In this document: piece after piece, positions 35,359 to 48,630 of the stretch
Position numbering within the stretch: position 1 is the first letter of the stretch
Layout of the letters: each line of letters opens with the position of its first letter
Assembly (NCBI GenBank): GCA_036874045.1
Contig: CM072338.1
Span: 17,010,501 to 17,074,500 of the forward strand
Source: Cymodocea nodosa
Lineage: Eukaryota; Streptophyta; Magnoliopsida; Alismatales; Cymodoceaceae
Reading direction: 5' to 3'
DNA length: 64,000 nt
Program-made: the position numbers and the translations under genes
The notes under the pieces: generated by a model
The model's input: only the letters and a program-made list of their open reading frames with translations
What the model was told of the DNA's origin: nothing
The model's database searches: none

Positions 35359-38300
35359 ATGCCAGATCTTGGCACCGTCCTCGCCGTGCCGTCAACCTCC
35401 TCGGGCGAGGCTCCTGCGAAGGAGCAGAATGGGGTTCTGCTGCGGCTCCAGATCTCGTTGCAGGCGGTGGAGGAGAGGGACGAGAGGCCTGGGGATGTGA
35501 TTGTTGGGAAGGAGCGTAAAGGGGGGAAGAAGGCTGTCGTCTGTAGGCCCTTGGAGGAGCATGTTTCTGATTGGGTGGAGAGGAAGGTTCGCTCTGGCGT
35601 TCCAGAGTGGGAATGTTCGTTGCCTTTTCTTTGCAACGCTCCCAAAATGGTTTGTCTTTTTTTTCTAGTTGTTTCAGCTCATCTTCTGGTGGTAATTGAG
35701 TTGTTTCGAGTCTTCAAGGCGCGAGGAATAATACCATATCCACTTTTTATTTATTTCCATAAATTTAAATCTTTAGCATCCCTGCAAGATGCACTTTCGC
35801 ATATTTGCAATCCATTGCTTATGAGGCATCTATTTCCATATTTTAGTCAAGGTATAAGTGAAACATTTACCCTTTAGTGCCCCTTTTAAAATTCCGACTA
35901 AGAAATCCAACTTCTTTTAAAACTCATCACATAATAGTGTTGAGAAGCGATCAATTTGCAGTTTCTCTTCACAGAGTTACCACCACTTCTAACAATGGAA
36001 ACCCACATTGGTTAGTGGATTATCAATGTGGCAGGCCCTTGTTCACGATAGTGATAAAAGGTCCAGAAGTTTCTCTCAGCCAGGCAGTAAAATGTGCCAT
36101 CAATATTCAATTGGTATTACCAGTCCTGTGTAATATTCCAAGTCATCACTGAAGAACCTTTTTTTAAGAAGGCCAAGGAAGATTCTTATTGATGAATAAG
36201 TATAATCCAAATACTGGAACAGAATTATAAAAAAAGCAATAAAACAACAAATATGTGAATGACCTTGACTCAAAGACACTCTAATACCATTGGCATTACA
36301 TCATTACTGAATATTGGTAACCAATAATCAACCAGCAGTGTTATTTTAAAGTGCTACTACAATTTATAACAATATACATCTACAGAGAGCAGTGAATAAG
36401 TTTGACATGCCCTTTACAACTGGTGATATAAGGTCCATTAGATTCATCCAGCATTAAAATGGGTCATCAAGATTCTACGTGTGTTTGTAATCCTGTGTAA
36501 AATTTAGAACAAGTATGAATATGGCAAATCTTACATCCGAAACATTTGCATCCTCTCTAGAACTCCGGATATTGATGACAAGTTGATCAAGATACCTGCA
36601 TAAAGAGCTATCTCTTTAACTGATGATAGGTTGCAAGGAAGAATATATATTTTTTCTTTTGAATCTTAAAATATTTTATTTTATTGGTCAGTGCACGTTG
36701 TATTTGCCTTTCTATCATAGTATTATTTTTTGTACATAATATTTTACTTGCTTTTGGTCACATCTTCTTTGGAATCTTTTTAGGTTGAATGCCACATATG
36801 TGAAAAATTTGTCCATCCTGTCGAAAGGATAGATTGCTCTGTACGTGATTGCCAAACGGTCTTCCACAAGAAATGTGCCAAGCAAGAAAATGGATTTTCT
36901 AACAGTACAAGATTTAAGTGCCCACAACATGTAAATTCCTCGTCAAAATTTTTTCTTATTTTTTTAAATGTTTGTCCAAAGCATAACATTTTGTCAAACT
37001 CTTATATAGCAGTAGGGAACAAAAAAATGAGGCTATGAGATCATTGCCCACATGTTAGCCACATGAACCCCATTTGGCTTGTCTTAGATGAATGCTCTAG
37101 TTTATCCAATAATTACAATTTACAATACATGTACACTCCTTGGTTCTCTTCTTTGTTTTTTCTGCATAAAATGAATAGAAGGTTGTTCTATGGTTCTCAA
37201 TAAATACCTGTATTGGAAAATCTTATTCAAATAGTGCATTTGGTGCCTCAATCTGGACCACTGCCTTTCTTTTTGTCTTCCCTCCCTTTTTGGATTTTCT
37301 CCATCTTCTTTGGTCACTTTCATGGTTTTGTGGTAACCAACTTCCTTATGAGAAGCAAACACTTGTATGGCTATCATAGATTCATACTAGATGCACTATG
37401 GTTACATATATGGTTAGCTTCACAAGTGTTATACATGAGCTGTAATTGTGGCTACAGATAATATGATTGGCCTACATGTTTCAATGTCATGGATAGTGTA
37501 TTATAATTCTTTACATATCAGGATTGGCAATTTATACTATCTGATGAAAGTGCTAACAGTTGTTCCTGTCTTAGCAAGAAGCTTTAGGAAGCTGTATGGG
37601 ATCCTAACTTTGATTCAATCATCCATTACTAATTCTAAAGAAATTCTCCAAGTTTTATCATTTTATCTTGATCTCTTAGGAAAATTTACATTGAACAAGT
37701 TTTGGATTTTAGCCATTGCAACAATTTCATTTAACTTGTTATATTGTAATATAAAATGTTAACCTGTGCACACTGGCAGGTTTGTTTTGTTTGCAAGCAA
37801 AAAGGAATGTGGCGATGTGTGAGATGTATGATGGCAGCACACACAAAATGCTCTCCTTGGCCAAGTAAAGTTATGCAGCTAAGTGGTCAACATAAAGAAG
37901 CAATTTGTTGGAGGCATCCCAAAGATTGGCGTTGTGCAAAGGAGGTTAATGTTTTAGGAATTATAAAACAGACGCGTCTATCCTTTTCACTAGAGCTTTT
38001 TAATATTTTGAGTCTTTGATTATTTAAAAGCATCCTTTTGCAAGTTTGTGAATGGTGCTATAAGTAAAGTGTACATTTCTATCTGTTAAGTGATTGAAAG
38101 GGGAGAAATTGTTTTCACTGGTACAGAATACCTCCTTATAAAAAGTGGCCACATAGTAAGATACGCAACTTCCAATATCAGATTGTTATCTTAACTCCTT
38201 AATTGGGGATCTATATAAGTATCCATTCTTACATCTTTTATTGTAACGTTTTCCTTGAAATTGTAACATGTAAGATATACATATATCTTGTAGCAAATTT

Positions 38301-41300
38301 AAACATAATTAAAACCAAAAAAAAATTAAAATAGAAGCAAACAATTGTGGTAGCCACTAGATAGGCAAGAATCATACAAATGACAACAATGGAAACACAA
38401 CAATAGTTATTATAGCAGTAGTGACAGCAACAAACATGAATAATGGCCAATCTTATTGCCTTTTTGAACTAGTAGACAAAATCATTGGTCAACCATGTTA
38501 ACTTTTTGGTGATAGATAAGTAGGAATGATAGCCAATTACATTGGCCAACACACTAAGACAACAATAATGGACTGACATGAACAATAGAAACTAACCCAT
38601 TTCTTTCATTCATATTGGAATCATGTGGATGACATAGGGAAGGAAGATGCATATCTTCAATGAAATAAAGCATTTTTGGAGAAAATGGTAGTGAAGCAGG
38701 CACAAAATGTTCTGATTTTTGCAAAATCAGAGGCACAGAATTACATGAACTGCTAACTTGAATTTGCAAATAGGTATAACACTTGGAGAAAAGAATATAT
38801 AACAATCATGATCATGAGGACATGGGGTAATACCATAGTTATTAAGATGCTTGGGTGATGCTTAGGCACTAAGGTACCATGCCACAACAAGGCTTAACAT
38901 TTTATGCCTAGCCTTTTTATTAAAATTGTAGGTCCTTGTTGGATCCAGAGTTCTTCTAATTAAGGAATGAAGTATTAGTATCGTATCAAAGATTGGTCTC
39001 ATATAAAAAGTAAATGTATTGGGGATCAAAGATGGCATTAGTAAAAACATGATACTTATATGGAAATCTTCAAAAACTTTGAATTTCAACTTGAAATTTA
39101 AGGGTAAGATAAAATAAGCATATAAAAATAAATAGGCTATGTTTAGTCTTGTGATGGTCAAGTAGATCAACTTCTAATCAATCTCATATACTATTCTGGA
39201 TCCTTTAAAAGCTATAATGAACTGTCCTAAAAAGGAGGATTGGTATCTATTGAAGTATTTTCAATCTTACCGCTCAAGAGACCTGCCCCTTGTAGTAGAT
39301 CAAGTGTATATTTCCTCAGTGTTAAAGTAATCCTTCCTTTAGAATATGCAAACTCAATATTTAAAAAGTATTTAGATTTGTTCTCGACCTTTGTAATAAA
39401 GTGTTCTTTAAGTACTCTTTAATGTTAGCAATAGCTATTGAATCACTACTTGTCAATAAATTATCATCCACATACATTGTTAGAATCATACAACCATTAT
39501 CTATCCTCCTATAAAACATAGGATGGTACATTATGCATCAATGAAAACCTCCATTTATCATCTCCATCACTGAAAATCTCCATTTATCTACTCACATTAT
39601 CTGCCCTTTGTCAAGTGCATGTTTCAAACCACACTTGTGGGTTTTACTTGAGTTCATAGGTTACCTCTTCAAATTACATGTTCAGTTCTCTCCTTAAATA
39701 ACATATCTTAGAGGTTGTTCTATAAATACTTATTCATTTAGATCTTCATATAGAAAAGCATTTTTTATTTCAAGTTGAACTAGTTCCCATGATTGATTGA
39801 GTGCCATGGAAAGTAGCATATAGATGGAGTTGAGACATGCTACTAAAGATAATGTCTTTGCATAATTAATGTTATATGCCTAAGTGAATCTGCAAGCCAT
39901 TCAGTTTGTATTTGATAGTAATGATGAATAGGCATATAATTTATACCTTCTAAAAATTTGAAACCAGTCCATCAACATAAGTTTGTGATGATTTTTCTAA
40001 AGGTGGTGGTTTACTAATATTCAGTTGCAAACATTCCATGGCACACATAATGGGCTAGATCTTCCCACTGACACTTAAAAAATCTTTAAATTCTAGTTTT
40101 AAGTTTCAATACTGGCCATTAAGCAGTTGCATAAGGTCCATTGCTTCCATGTAATATTCATTTTCATTCTTACCAAGAATTATGACTCAAATGCTCAATT
40201 CTTTTGGGGTTTGTAGTTATAATGTAAGTTCTGCACATATATAAATTTTACCAGCATATATTCGTTTTCAATTTATACCCGAGTAACTGCACATAAATAA
40301 GAGGTTAATTTCACTGCATCGCTATTCATCTGAATAGATCAACTTTTATGTACTAACAGGATATCTTCTGTGTTGTTGATAGTTCATGACAGTTATATGA
40401 CCTTCTATTTGTTTATTTTCAATTTATAACAAAGGTAGTGCATTTTGTTGAGGTTAACTTCACTGCAATGCCATTGGAATGAATAGCTGAATACTTACAA
40501 ACAGGAGATCTTTTATGGTTTGGTCGTCACTGATAGTCCAATGCTCTTATGACATTCTGTTTGTCCTTTTTTATTACTTTTATAATTTAATGTTGTCTTC
40601 CATTAGTTTTTTGTTATTACTCTTTAACAATAGGTTAACTGATGTGAACAATGTGGTTGGCTGACAGCACGCAATTCCCACAGGTGACATGGAGGTCAGT
40701 ATGATTTGTTGCTTCTCAAAATATTTTATGAATGGTCCCTTGTTAACTAACGCATGTATCTATTCATCTAATTTGTGATTGATGTACCTGTGCTCAGCAC
40801 CATTAAGTAGTTAAATGGAGGTCTATTATAGGAAAAGAGGCAATGGGCTAGCCTTTACCGACACATGGATGCTAAATACTTTCCTCTACATTGCAGGAAG
40901 TGTTTCATCGCCTACCTCTGCCTTACTTCTGTGAGGAATTTAGTGTGAATTCTTTGCTGAGGGATGATATGCAGAGCACATCAGAGCCAGCTCCAGCTCC
41001 TTATGTACACATCAGGCGCAGTATCCTCAAATTTAGGCCTCTTCAATTATGTTTGATGCCTTTTTTATTTTTACATTCAGCTTCATTGAACTCCTCTAAC
41101 TTGAACATTAGATCTATACCTCATTAAGAAGAAGCGTGATGCTGTTAATGTTATTGGTGGATGCACAAGTTGCAATTTCCGTTCCATTTGTGGTGATGAC
41201 TGTGAATGCAGGTGCTCCAAATCCTTTGTAATGAATTGCAGTTAAAGATAGCAAGCAAATGAACACATTTTCTAGACGTGATTGCATCTATAAAATAATC

Positions 41301-44300
41301 CTATCTATTATAACATTAAATTTATGTGGTGGGAGTGGTATATTAAACATCTTTACAAGGTTTGGATATAGAAACCTTCAAAACAATTTGCACATAGGAG
41401 CCCAGGAGGATGAAGCCTATATGCTTAAATACACAAACTGTGATTTAATGTTTGTTGCACTAACAAAAGTCAGCATGATACCTGTTTTTGTACCATGTTT
41501 AGTGGCAGAAGGATGGAATACTGGTGAGAAATTCTACACAAGTTTAAACTAAAGACTGTATCATGTTTTAAATGTAATCATTTACTAATTCCATTTACCA
41601 CTCAAAAGGACTCCCACACCTATCATAGTCCTGTCATTGATAGCAAAGAGTAGCCAGTAGCCACATTGAATATCTTATATAATTATTGGAGCTAAATACT
41701 TTCAGTAGCCACATTGAATATCTTATATAATTATTGGAGCTAAATACTTTCAGTAGCCACATTGAATAGCTGATAATGAGTAGCCAGTACTGAAGTTCTT
41801 TCATTCTAAGCAGCTGCTAAATGCTTGTTAATTGGGATGCCATGTTGATCATTGGATGATATGGAAGGCCAATTTGATTAGTCCTACAGAAGATGCAATT
41901 AATCTATAAACAATATCCTTTACCATTTATAATTAATTGAGATTCCATGGCGATTGTTGGATGGTATGGAACGTAAATTTGATAAGCCAATCTGTAGTAG
42001 AAGCAATAGATTTATAAATAATATCGCAGACTGTTTCTAAATTATTTAATAACGAACCTGTTACTCCAATTAGTAGTAACCTAGATCTTATTTAATTATG
42101 ATCCAATCTTTAGATAGCTAATCAATAAACTGTTTCCCATCTGATGTGATTGTATTTGCTCCAATAATATCTTTATGAAAACATCGATCAATGCCTTAAT
42201 CCCACAGAAAACCTTTATTATTTGTACAACAGATTGTCACTAGGAAAGGGAGGAGGGAATAGGTATCTTTAAGGTTTTTTTCACCATGGTTTTTTACATT
42301 TAGCAATGCATATATTTTTTTCTTTTTGATCCCCATCATGTTCAGATTCCAACTGCTTTTCTACTTAAGATGACATTTCTGTTTGAGTGATCTTTTTAAG
42401 TTTTGTAGCACCTTATCAAATATACCATGCTAAGAGGATCACATAATATGTCGAATCACCATGCTAGAATTGATGATGCAACAGGGGCCAATCAGTTAGT
42501 TGTTCAAAGACGTGTCATTGCTCAGAATATTGCACAAATAGGCCATTCCGCAAAGAAAAAAGGATAAAAGTCGTCAAGGTGAGATATTATTGTTGGCGTA
42601 AAACCTTGGTTGACTATTTCAACTCCGACTTTGATACCTTTATTGGTTGCATGGCATGTTTGAATATTTTGCTTAAAAATAATTATTTATTATATGTTTA
42701 AGAACAATGTCAAATAGCATGTTAAATACATCTTTTCATGCATGCCTTTTAGCATGCTTCATGTGGTCCTTGGTTATCTCCATGGCATGTTGAGCCTTGC
42801 ATATACACTTTACGCTTATCCTGTTATCCATGAATATGAAGTTACATTGTTTCAAAATTCAATGTCAATAAGCTTTTGGGAAAATAAACAATCATTTGTG
42901 ATATTGCTTTCTTGAATAAAATATCTTTTACAACATATTAATAGTTGGATTTTTGGCATCTACAATTTCAAAGCCTATGTAATATGATGTTAAATGCTAA
43001 ATAAATATTATAAACTAGCTTTTCAGCTTGAGGATAATAAACAGTGGAAATGTCCTTATGGCGTGTTATACTTATTTTGGGATTCATAGTCCCAGTTATA
43101 TTTCTGTTGGTGTAGAATTCTGATCGGGAATATTTGCAGACACAATATTGTGGCTGGGGAGTGGAGGCTTTGGTGGATATCAACAAGGGAGATTTTATAA
43201 TAGAATACATTGGAGAAGGTACACTCTTTTATTACTAACTTTCCTTTTTTTATTAGTTTTAAATGTTCTTATTGGTCATAACATGCTTTTTAGGTTCCAG
43301 GTGGAGACTCATGTATCTTTAAGTGTTAAGATTTATCAAAAGATAAAAAATTAATATTTTTAACATATTTAGTTATTAATGTGTGTCTATAATTGATGTT
43401 ATGATCTTGATTTTATTACATTTTATTGTTATCTTGTTATTATTATATTTTCAATTGTCATTTAGAGTTAGTTAGGAATGCATATATCCATGCATAAATT
43501 GCATTTCACAACAAATAACACAAGTAATCGAAACAATTAAAGTAAATGGGCAAATCCAACGTATGACATTTTTGCTTGTTTAGGGTTTAGAAAGGATCCA
43601 ATCGTATGCATCCTTACCTTAATAACTGCAGAGGTCTTTTTCATTACTCAATTTTTTGATGTGTAAGTTACAATAGAGCAATTTTGTTGTTGCTAATGTT
43701 CACCCTCGAACATAGGAAATATAAATGTGTAAATTTTTTTTGTATGGTCACTGGCACTAAAACTCTGACACTTTTGTGCCTTAACTCTCGAGTATATGTA
43801 TTAGATGTCTCTTGGTTGCTGGGTCTTAATACTATTATTGTGCTCATGTCGACCAAAAGGGTGGTTGTTGGTTGTGACCAAGTAGCTTAGGAACCTAGAT
43901 ATTTTGACATATCCTTGTTATTTTCCTACCTAGTTTTCAACATCGTTAAATTATTGAATAAGTCAAACTTTAGATTGCTTCAACTTCTTGAAATTTGCAT
44001 GTGTTTTTTGATAGTATATGTTTTTTTTTAGCCTTTTTATGGAGATGCCATTTATTATAAAATACCCACTTGCTTGCTGAAGAAAAAAAGAAACCCATGA
44101 TGTTTCAGCACAATTAGAGTCGCCAAGATCGGAGTGTCTAATGGACTTCGTGGCCTTGTGTTATGTACTATGCATATTGGATTAAATATTTGCTTGACAT
44201 AACTTTGTGGCTTACGCTTTTTATGGATATTCTCTTCTTAGACTATGAACTGCACCATTATTTAGGTTTATGTAGCACCCTTTTCAAGAGATGTAAATTT

Positions 44301-45275
44301 TAACTTTCCATCACCGTTTATTACATTATTTCTGATAGCGTTCATGCTTTATAATACCACGTGTTAACATCTATTAGGCTCCATACATTTAGGTTTCAGC
44401 TTATTTAATACTGTTTATAACAGTTATTGATGACGCCCAGTGTGAGCAAAGGCTTTGGGACATGAAATACAGAGGTGACCAAAATTTTTACATGTGCGAA
44501 ATTCGAAAGGATTTCACTATTGATGCAACTTTCAAAGGAAATGCCTCTCGATTTTTGAATCACAGTTGTGAGCCAAACTGTAAGCTAGAAAAATGGTATG
44601 AAATTTCTTGCATTTAATTTAACGTTCCAAATATTTATTTGATTTAAGTATACAATTAAAGAAGCTTCCTTGTTTGTTGCGGAAAGGAGTGATTTCTACA
44701 ATAGTTTCATTTTTTTTTGGGCAAGGCATGTTGAAGGTGAGACACGTGTTGGAGTATTTGCGTTTAAATCAATAGTTGCCGGTGAACCATTGACCTATGA
44801 TTACAGGTAAGTATATCAATTCTTTTATATAAGTCAATCTGATTTTCAGAAACCGTGGCATGGATCTATCTTTACATACTCGCAAATCAACGTGAAATTT
44901 TGTTGCCTGATAAAATACTTTTAACTATGTTACAAAATGCCTTCTATAACCATAATGTAATGTTTTATGTTTTGGACCCCGAGTAAATTTTGGCATATAC
45001 TTGGAGATAATTTTATGGCAGTTTGTCATGAGCTATGTTGACTTGGCATTTTCTCATGTCCAATGCTCCCCTATAGATTTGAACACTTTGGGCCGATGGT
45101 CAAGTGTAACTGTGGCTCTTCCAACTGTCAAGGTTACATTGGGAGCAAGAAAAAGATCCACAAAGAGGTTCTTACTTGCTGGGGATGCAAACGGAAAAGA
45201 ACCATGGTGAAATGCCTTAAAAATGATCTCTCCATTCATGGCAAACATGGAGACTCTATCCTGCCGAAGATGTAG
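35359..45275 (+). CDS. ASHR3: ASHR3-like histone-lysine N-methyltransferase (PHD, AWS, SET, post-SET)
   Basis: Exons: 35359-35649, 36784-36930, 37780-37944, 40669-40695, 40897-41020, 41112-41211, 42485-42578, 43140-43218, 44424-44595, 44726-44806 and 45077-45275. All are GT-AG and in phase, giving 492 residues, close to Arabidopsis ASHR3. Residues 98-200 form the PHD-type zinc region (CHICEKFVHP, CFVCKQKGMWRCVRC). AWS-type cysteines span about 262-316. SET runs about 317-430 with GWGVEALVDI, EYIGE, RFLNHSCEPNC (NHSC at 388-391) and LTYDYRFE. Post-SET is CNCGSSNCQGYIG. ASH1-type enzymes methylate histone H3, mainly K36, in the nucleus; ASHR3 is linked to stamen development and root meristem. 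Exon 4 is a 27-nt microexon (HAIPTGDME). Introns reach 2.7 kb and carry a copia relic and a tandem duplication. The leader is GC-rich without a clear TATA box. Confidence 0.95.
38870..39990 (-). mobile_element. Antisense Ty1/copia reverse-transcriptase relic in ASHR3 intron 3
   Basis: Minus-strand blocks, 5' to 3', are NYAKTLSLVAC, SWELVQLEIKNAFLYEDL and the catalytic YVDD at 39474-39463. They are followed by LRKYTLDLLQGAGLL (about 39300) and YLTITRLNIAYLFLYAYF (about 39150). This is copia RT running into the RNase H linker. Stops and frameshifts are frequent and no LTRs were found. It is antisense to the host gene and lies wholly within an intron. Confidence 0.85.
41655..41768. repeat. 48-bp tandem duplication (2.4 copies) in ASHR3 intron 6
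   Basis: The unit cagtagccacattgaatatc... starts at 41655, 41703 and 41751. The first two copies appear identical and the third is truncated after 'cattgaat'. Identity suggests a recent event. Confidence 0.92.
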
Positions 45276-46263
45276 TAAAAGAACTGATACCTTGTCTTGT
45301 TACCAACATTAGCAGGACATCTTGTTGTACCATTGTCATTGATGTTGATAGCTGCAGGATTGATTATTCATCATCATTCATCCTATCATGTACATTAGAA
45401 TTAGAATTTTGAGGGTTCTTTGGCTGCACAAGCAGATTATGTACCATTAAAATTACCGTAATTTGTATCATTGAGGCTCTGTTGTGTATATTTTGATCGA
45501 GCAAACCATGTATAAACCGAGGAGTGTAACAATGCCTGCCTGAATGGACTCAGTGGGGAAAGGAATTTTGTGAATTCATTTTCTCGATATTTTAAAAATA
45601 CAAACCCATGAATGATAGTTTTTTAGCTTTGTATTGGAAATGATGAAATGTTGGGATGTTAAATTCCTGTCAGGCATGTCTTTTTGTTCTAAAGAAACAT
45701 GCATGTATGTCTTGTTCCCAATTTGACTTGGAAGGTGAGTTTTTCATGTTAAGAGTTGTCTTTTACAGTCTCAAGTTACCATTAATTAATCTACGCACTT
45801 TTCACGTTATAAGTGATTTGGATTTTGACATGAAGTGTGAGTGTGATATCAAATAACTGCATGTAAACAGAACTTTATGGTACAAGCGAAAAAGAAGAGA
45901 ATTAGCTAAAAACAGGCATCACCCTTCGACCCATCTTTATAAACCTGATCTCCACCTTCTGCCTACCTACTGGTTCGGCTTAGACATTGTAGAGCCTTGT
46001 GCCTTTCGTTGGGGACCAGCAGATAAATCATCTACCAATCAAACCTGAGGTTCTCCCGGCTCCTCCCTTTAGTCCAAATTCAGTGAAGTTACCTCATCAT
46101 GGGAAAACGCTGTTGAGCGACACCTTCTCGAATCACCTTACATATGATTTTACTTTAATTTCAATGTAATGAAAATTATAAGACGTATTCAAAATCCGTC
46201 TGAAATTATTTTGATTTTATCTCGATTCTATCATTTGATATTACGCTTAAAAAGAAAGAAAAA
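45276..46263. other. ASHR3 3' flank and intergenic DNA
   Basis: The sequence directly after the stop is the likely 3' UTR; no protein-like block follows. The short spacer then leads to the PPR promoter. Confidence 0.5.
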
Positions 46264-46272
46264 TATATAAAA
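46264..46272 (+). promoter_or_regulatory. TATA box of the PPR gene
   Basis: TATATAAAA stands 175 bp upstream of the ATG at 46447, in AT-rich DNA just before composition changes to the GC-rich leader. Confidence 0.5.
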
Positions 46273-46446
46273 GATCGAAAACGAATTAACCAAAAAAAAA
46301 ATTTCATTTTTATGTATGGTAAGTAAATCGAGATCTCAGACTGAACTGAAACATTTATTCTTGTCCTCCACGTCTTCCATTTCTGCCCTCCGTACACACA
46401 TCGTCTCTCCGCATGTCTTCTTTTCACCTTTCATTATCACTTTCAC

Positions 46447-48630
46447 ATGTTTGGTCGAACACTTCGCGGTAAGCGCCACTCTGGCGTTCTCCGACGCTTG
46501 CCTACGCCTAAGCAGCACAAACCACACGGACGAAACGCCCACTCCTACTCTCCTTCCTCATCTGCTGCCAGAAGACATGCCCGCCTCCACAAATCAGGAG
46601 CCGCCGCCGACGTCTACTCGTGGAACGCCGTCCTCACCTACTACGGCAAATGCCACCATCTCTCTGACGCCCGCAAGCTGTTCGATGAAATTCCTATTCC
46701 GGATTCCGTGTCGTGGAACGCTCTCATTTCCGCTCATGTCTCCCACTGGGAAAACGAGACTGCTTGGGTGATTTTCAGGTCCATGATAAGGGAAGAATTC
46801 GACTTCGATACGTACACCCTCGGAAGTGTCCTCAAGTCGGCCGCTTGTTCTGGGCAACTTGACTTGGGACGCCAATTGCATTCTTTGCTCGTGAGGACGG
46901 GGTTTGGTGGAGATGTTTATTCTGGAAGTGCATTGGTGGATATGTATGCCAAGTGTGGTAGGATGCTCGACGCTGCATCAGTTTTTGGGTTGTTGCCGGT
47001 GCGCAACGTGGTGTCCTGGAATGCGATGATTGCAGGGTTTGCACGGGCTGGTGAGCGTGGTCATGCAATTCGGGTTTTTGAATGGATGGAGGAGGAGAGT
47101 CTTGTCGTGCCCGATGAGGCAACATTTGCTAGTTTGTTGTCTCTGATGGATGGGGTCGAATTCTTGAAGGGAATGCTACAATTTCATGCTAAGGTCATCA
47201 AGTATGGATGGGCAATGGATACGGCAGTCTGCAATGCTGCCATCACATCCTACTCCCAATGTGGGTCAGTTGGCAATGCCGAGAAAGTGTTTGGAGAGAT
47301 GGATGGCATTCGGGATTTAGTTTCGTGGAATTCGATGTTGGCCGCTTATGCATGTGTTGGGCACACGCACCATGCACTTCTTCTATTTCTACGGATGATG
47401 GAGGTTGGAATGGATCAAGATATGTACACTTTCACTAGTGCAATTAGTGCATGTTTTGAGGAGCGGCAGTTTGCCCAAGGAAGGGTATTGCATGCGCTGG
47501 TTGTGAAGAAGGGGTTTATTAATGCAATACCAGTTTCAAACTCTTTGATAGCAATGTACATAAAGTCAAGAGATGGATGCACTATAGATGATGCTATCAA
47601 GTGCTTTGATTCAATGGACCTTAGAGACAATGTTTCATGGAATTCAATCTTGACTGGATTATCACAAAATGCACTTAGTGAGGAAGCTATGAAGTTCTTC
47701 TGTCAGATGCGAGCATCTAATGTGAAATGCGATCATTTTGCCTTCTCAGCTGCCTTACGTTCTTGCTCTGATCTGGCGGTTCTTGAACTAGGTTTGCAAG
47801 TTCATGGGGCACTTGTTAAGTCAGGATTTGGTATCAATGAGTTTGTCGTTAGTTCACTGATCTACATGTACTCAAAGTCAGGGGTTATAGATGAGGCAAG
47901 AAGTACCTTTGAAGAGTCATATAAGGAAAGCTCGGTGACATGGAATTCAATTATCTTTGCATATGCTCAACATGGACAGGGCCAAACAGCTCTTGATGTT
48001 TTTTATAAAATGCAAGAGCTACAAGTGAAACCAGATCACATTACATTTGTTGGTGTCCTCTCAGCTTGCAGTCATATTGGTCTCATGGAAGAAGGATTGA
48101 GGATTTTTGATTCCATAAATACAGTTCATGGAATTCCACTAAGGATGGAGCATTATGCGTGTGCGGTTGATCTTTTTGGCCGAGCTGGCAGGCTTGATGC
48201 TGCAATAAGGCTAATAAATTCAATGCCATTTGAACCTGATTCTATGGTATGGATGACCTTGTTGGGTGCCTGTAGGATTCATGGTGATATAGAATTAGCA
48301 AACAAAGTAGCAAGACACTTACTAGTGTTGGAGCCAGGGGAACATTCTACATATGTTCTCTTATCGCACATGTATTCAGGTTTTAAAATGTGGGAAGGAA
48401 AAGCAGTGATACAAAGGGCTATGAGGGAAAGAGGAGTGTGTAAGGTTCCTGGTTGGAGCTGGATTGAAGTAAACAATGAGGTACATTCATTTAATGCCGA
48501 GGATAGATCTCACTCTCAAATGGAAAGTATATACAGGTGGGTAACCAAGTTGATGGAGGAGATAGGAAGGCTACAGAATGAGGTTGACGGGGATTGCACA
48601 ATTCATGAATACGTTGCCCAAGATTGGTAG
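46447..48630 (+). CDS. PLS-class pentatricopeptide repeat protein, E/E+ type (At3g25970-like)
   Basis: An intronless 727-residue protein, as usual for PPR genes. Residues 1-48 are rich in Arg, His and Ser without acidic residues, a likely mitochondrial or plastid targeting segment. From residue 59 on, repeated PLS motifs follow, recognisable by VSWNALI, VDMYAKCG, SWNSMLAAYA and VFYKMQELQVKPDHITFVGV spacing. The end is an E and E+ region (MVWMTLLGACRIHGDIELA, VPGWSWIE, HSFNAEDRSHS). There is no DYW deaminase domain although the last residues are DW. FNAEDRS and the overall layout match the At3g25970 group. PLS proteins bind organelle RNA and direct C-to-U editing; the target site is not deducible here. 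GC content is high at the 5' end and falls along the gene. The ATG at 46447 is the first in this frame after the TATA box. Confidence 0.92.
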   Translation: MFGRTLRGKRHSGVLRRLPTPKQHKPHGRNAHSYSPSSSAARRHARLHKSGAAADVYSWNAVLTYYGKCHHLSDARKLFDEIPIPDSVSWNALISAHVSHWENETAWVIFRSMIREEFDFDTYTLGSVLKSAACSGQLDLGRQLHSLLVRTGFGGDVYSGSALVDMYAKCGRMLDAASVFGLLPVRNVVSWNAMIAGFARAGERGHAIRVFEWMEEESLVVPDEATFASLLSLMDGVEFLKGMLQFHAKVIKYGWAMDTAVCNAAITSYSQCGSVGNAEKVFGEMDGIRDLVSWNSMLAAYACVGHTHHALLLFLRMMEVGMDQDMYTFTSAISACFEERQFAQGRVLHALVVKKGFINAIPVSNSLIAMYIKSRDGCTIDDAIKCFDSMDLRDNVSWNSILTGLSQNALSEEAMKFFCQMRASNVKCDHFAFSAALRSCSDLAVLELGLQVHGALVKSGFGINEFVVSSLIYMYSKSGVIDEARSTFEESYKESSVTWNSIIFAYAQHGQGQTALDVFYKMQELQVKPDHITFVGVLSACSHIGLMEEGLRIFDSINTVHGIPLRMEHYACAVDLFGRAGRLDAAIRLINSMPFEPDSMVWMTLLGACRIHGDIELANKVARHLLVLEPGEHSTYVLLSHMYSGFKMWEGKAVIQRAMRERGVCKVPGWSWIEVNNEVHSFNAEDRSHSQMESIYRWVTKLMEEIGRLQNEVDGDCTIHEYVAQDW

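Noticed and set aside
46316..46771. 151-codon plus-strand frame overlapping the start of the PPR gene
   Set aside because: Ser/Thr/Pro-rich shadow in another frame; the PPR motifs lie in the frame starting at 46447.
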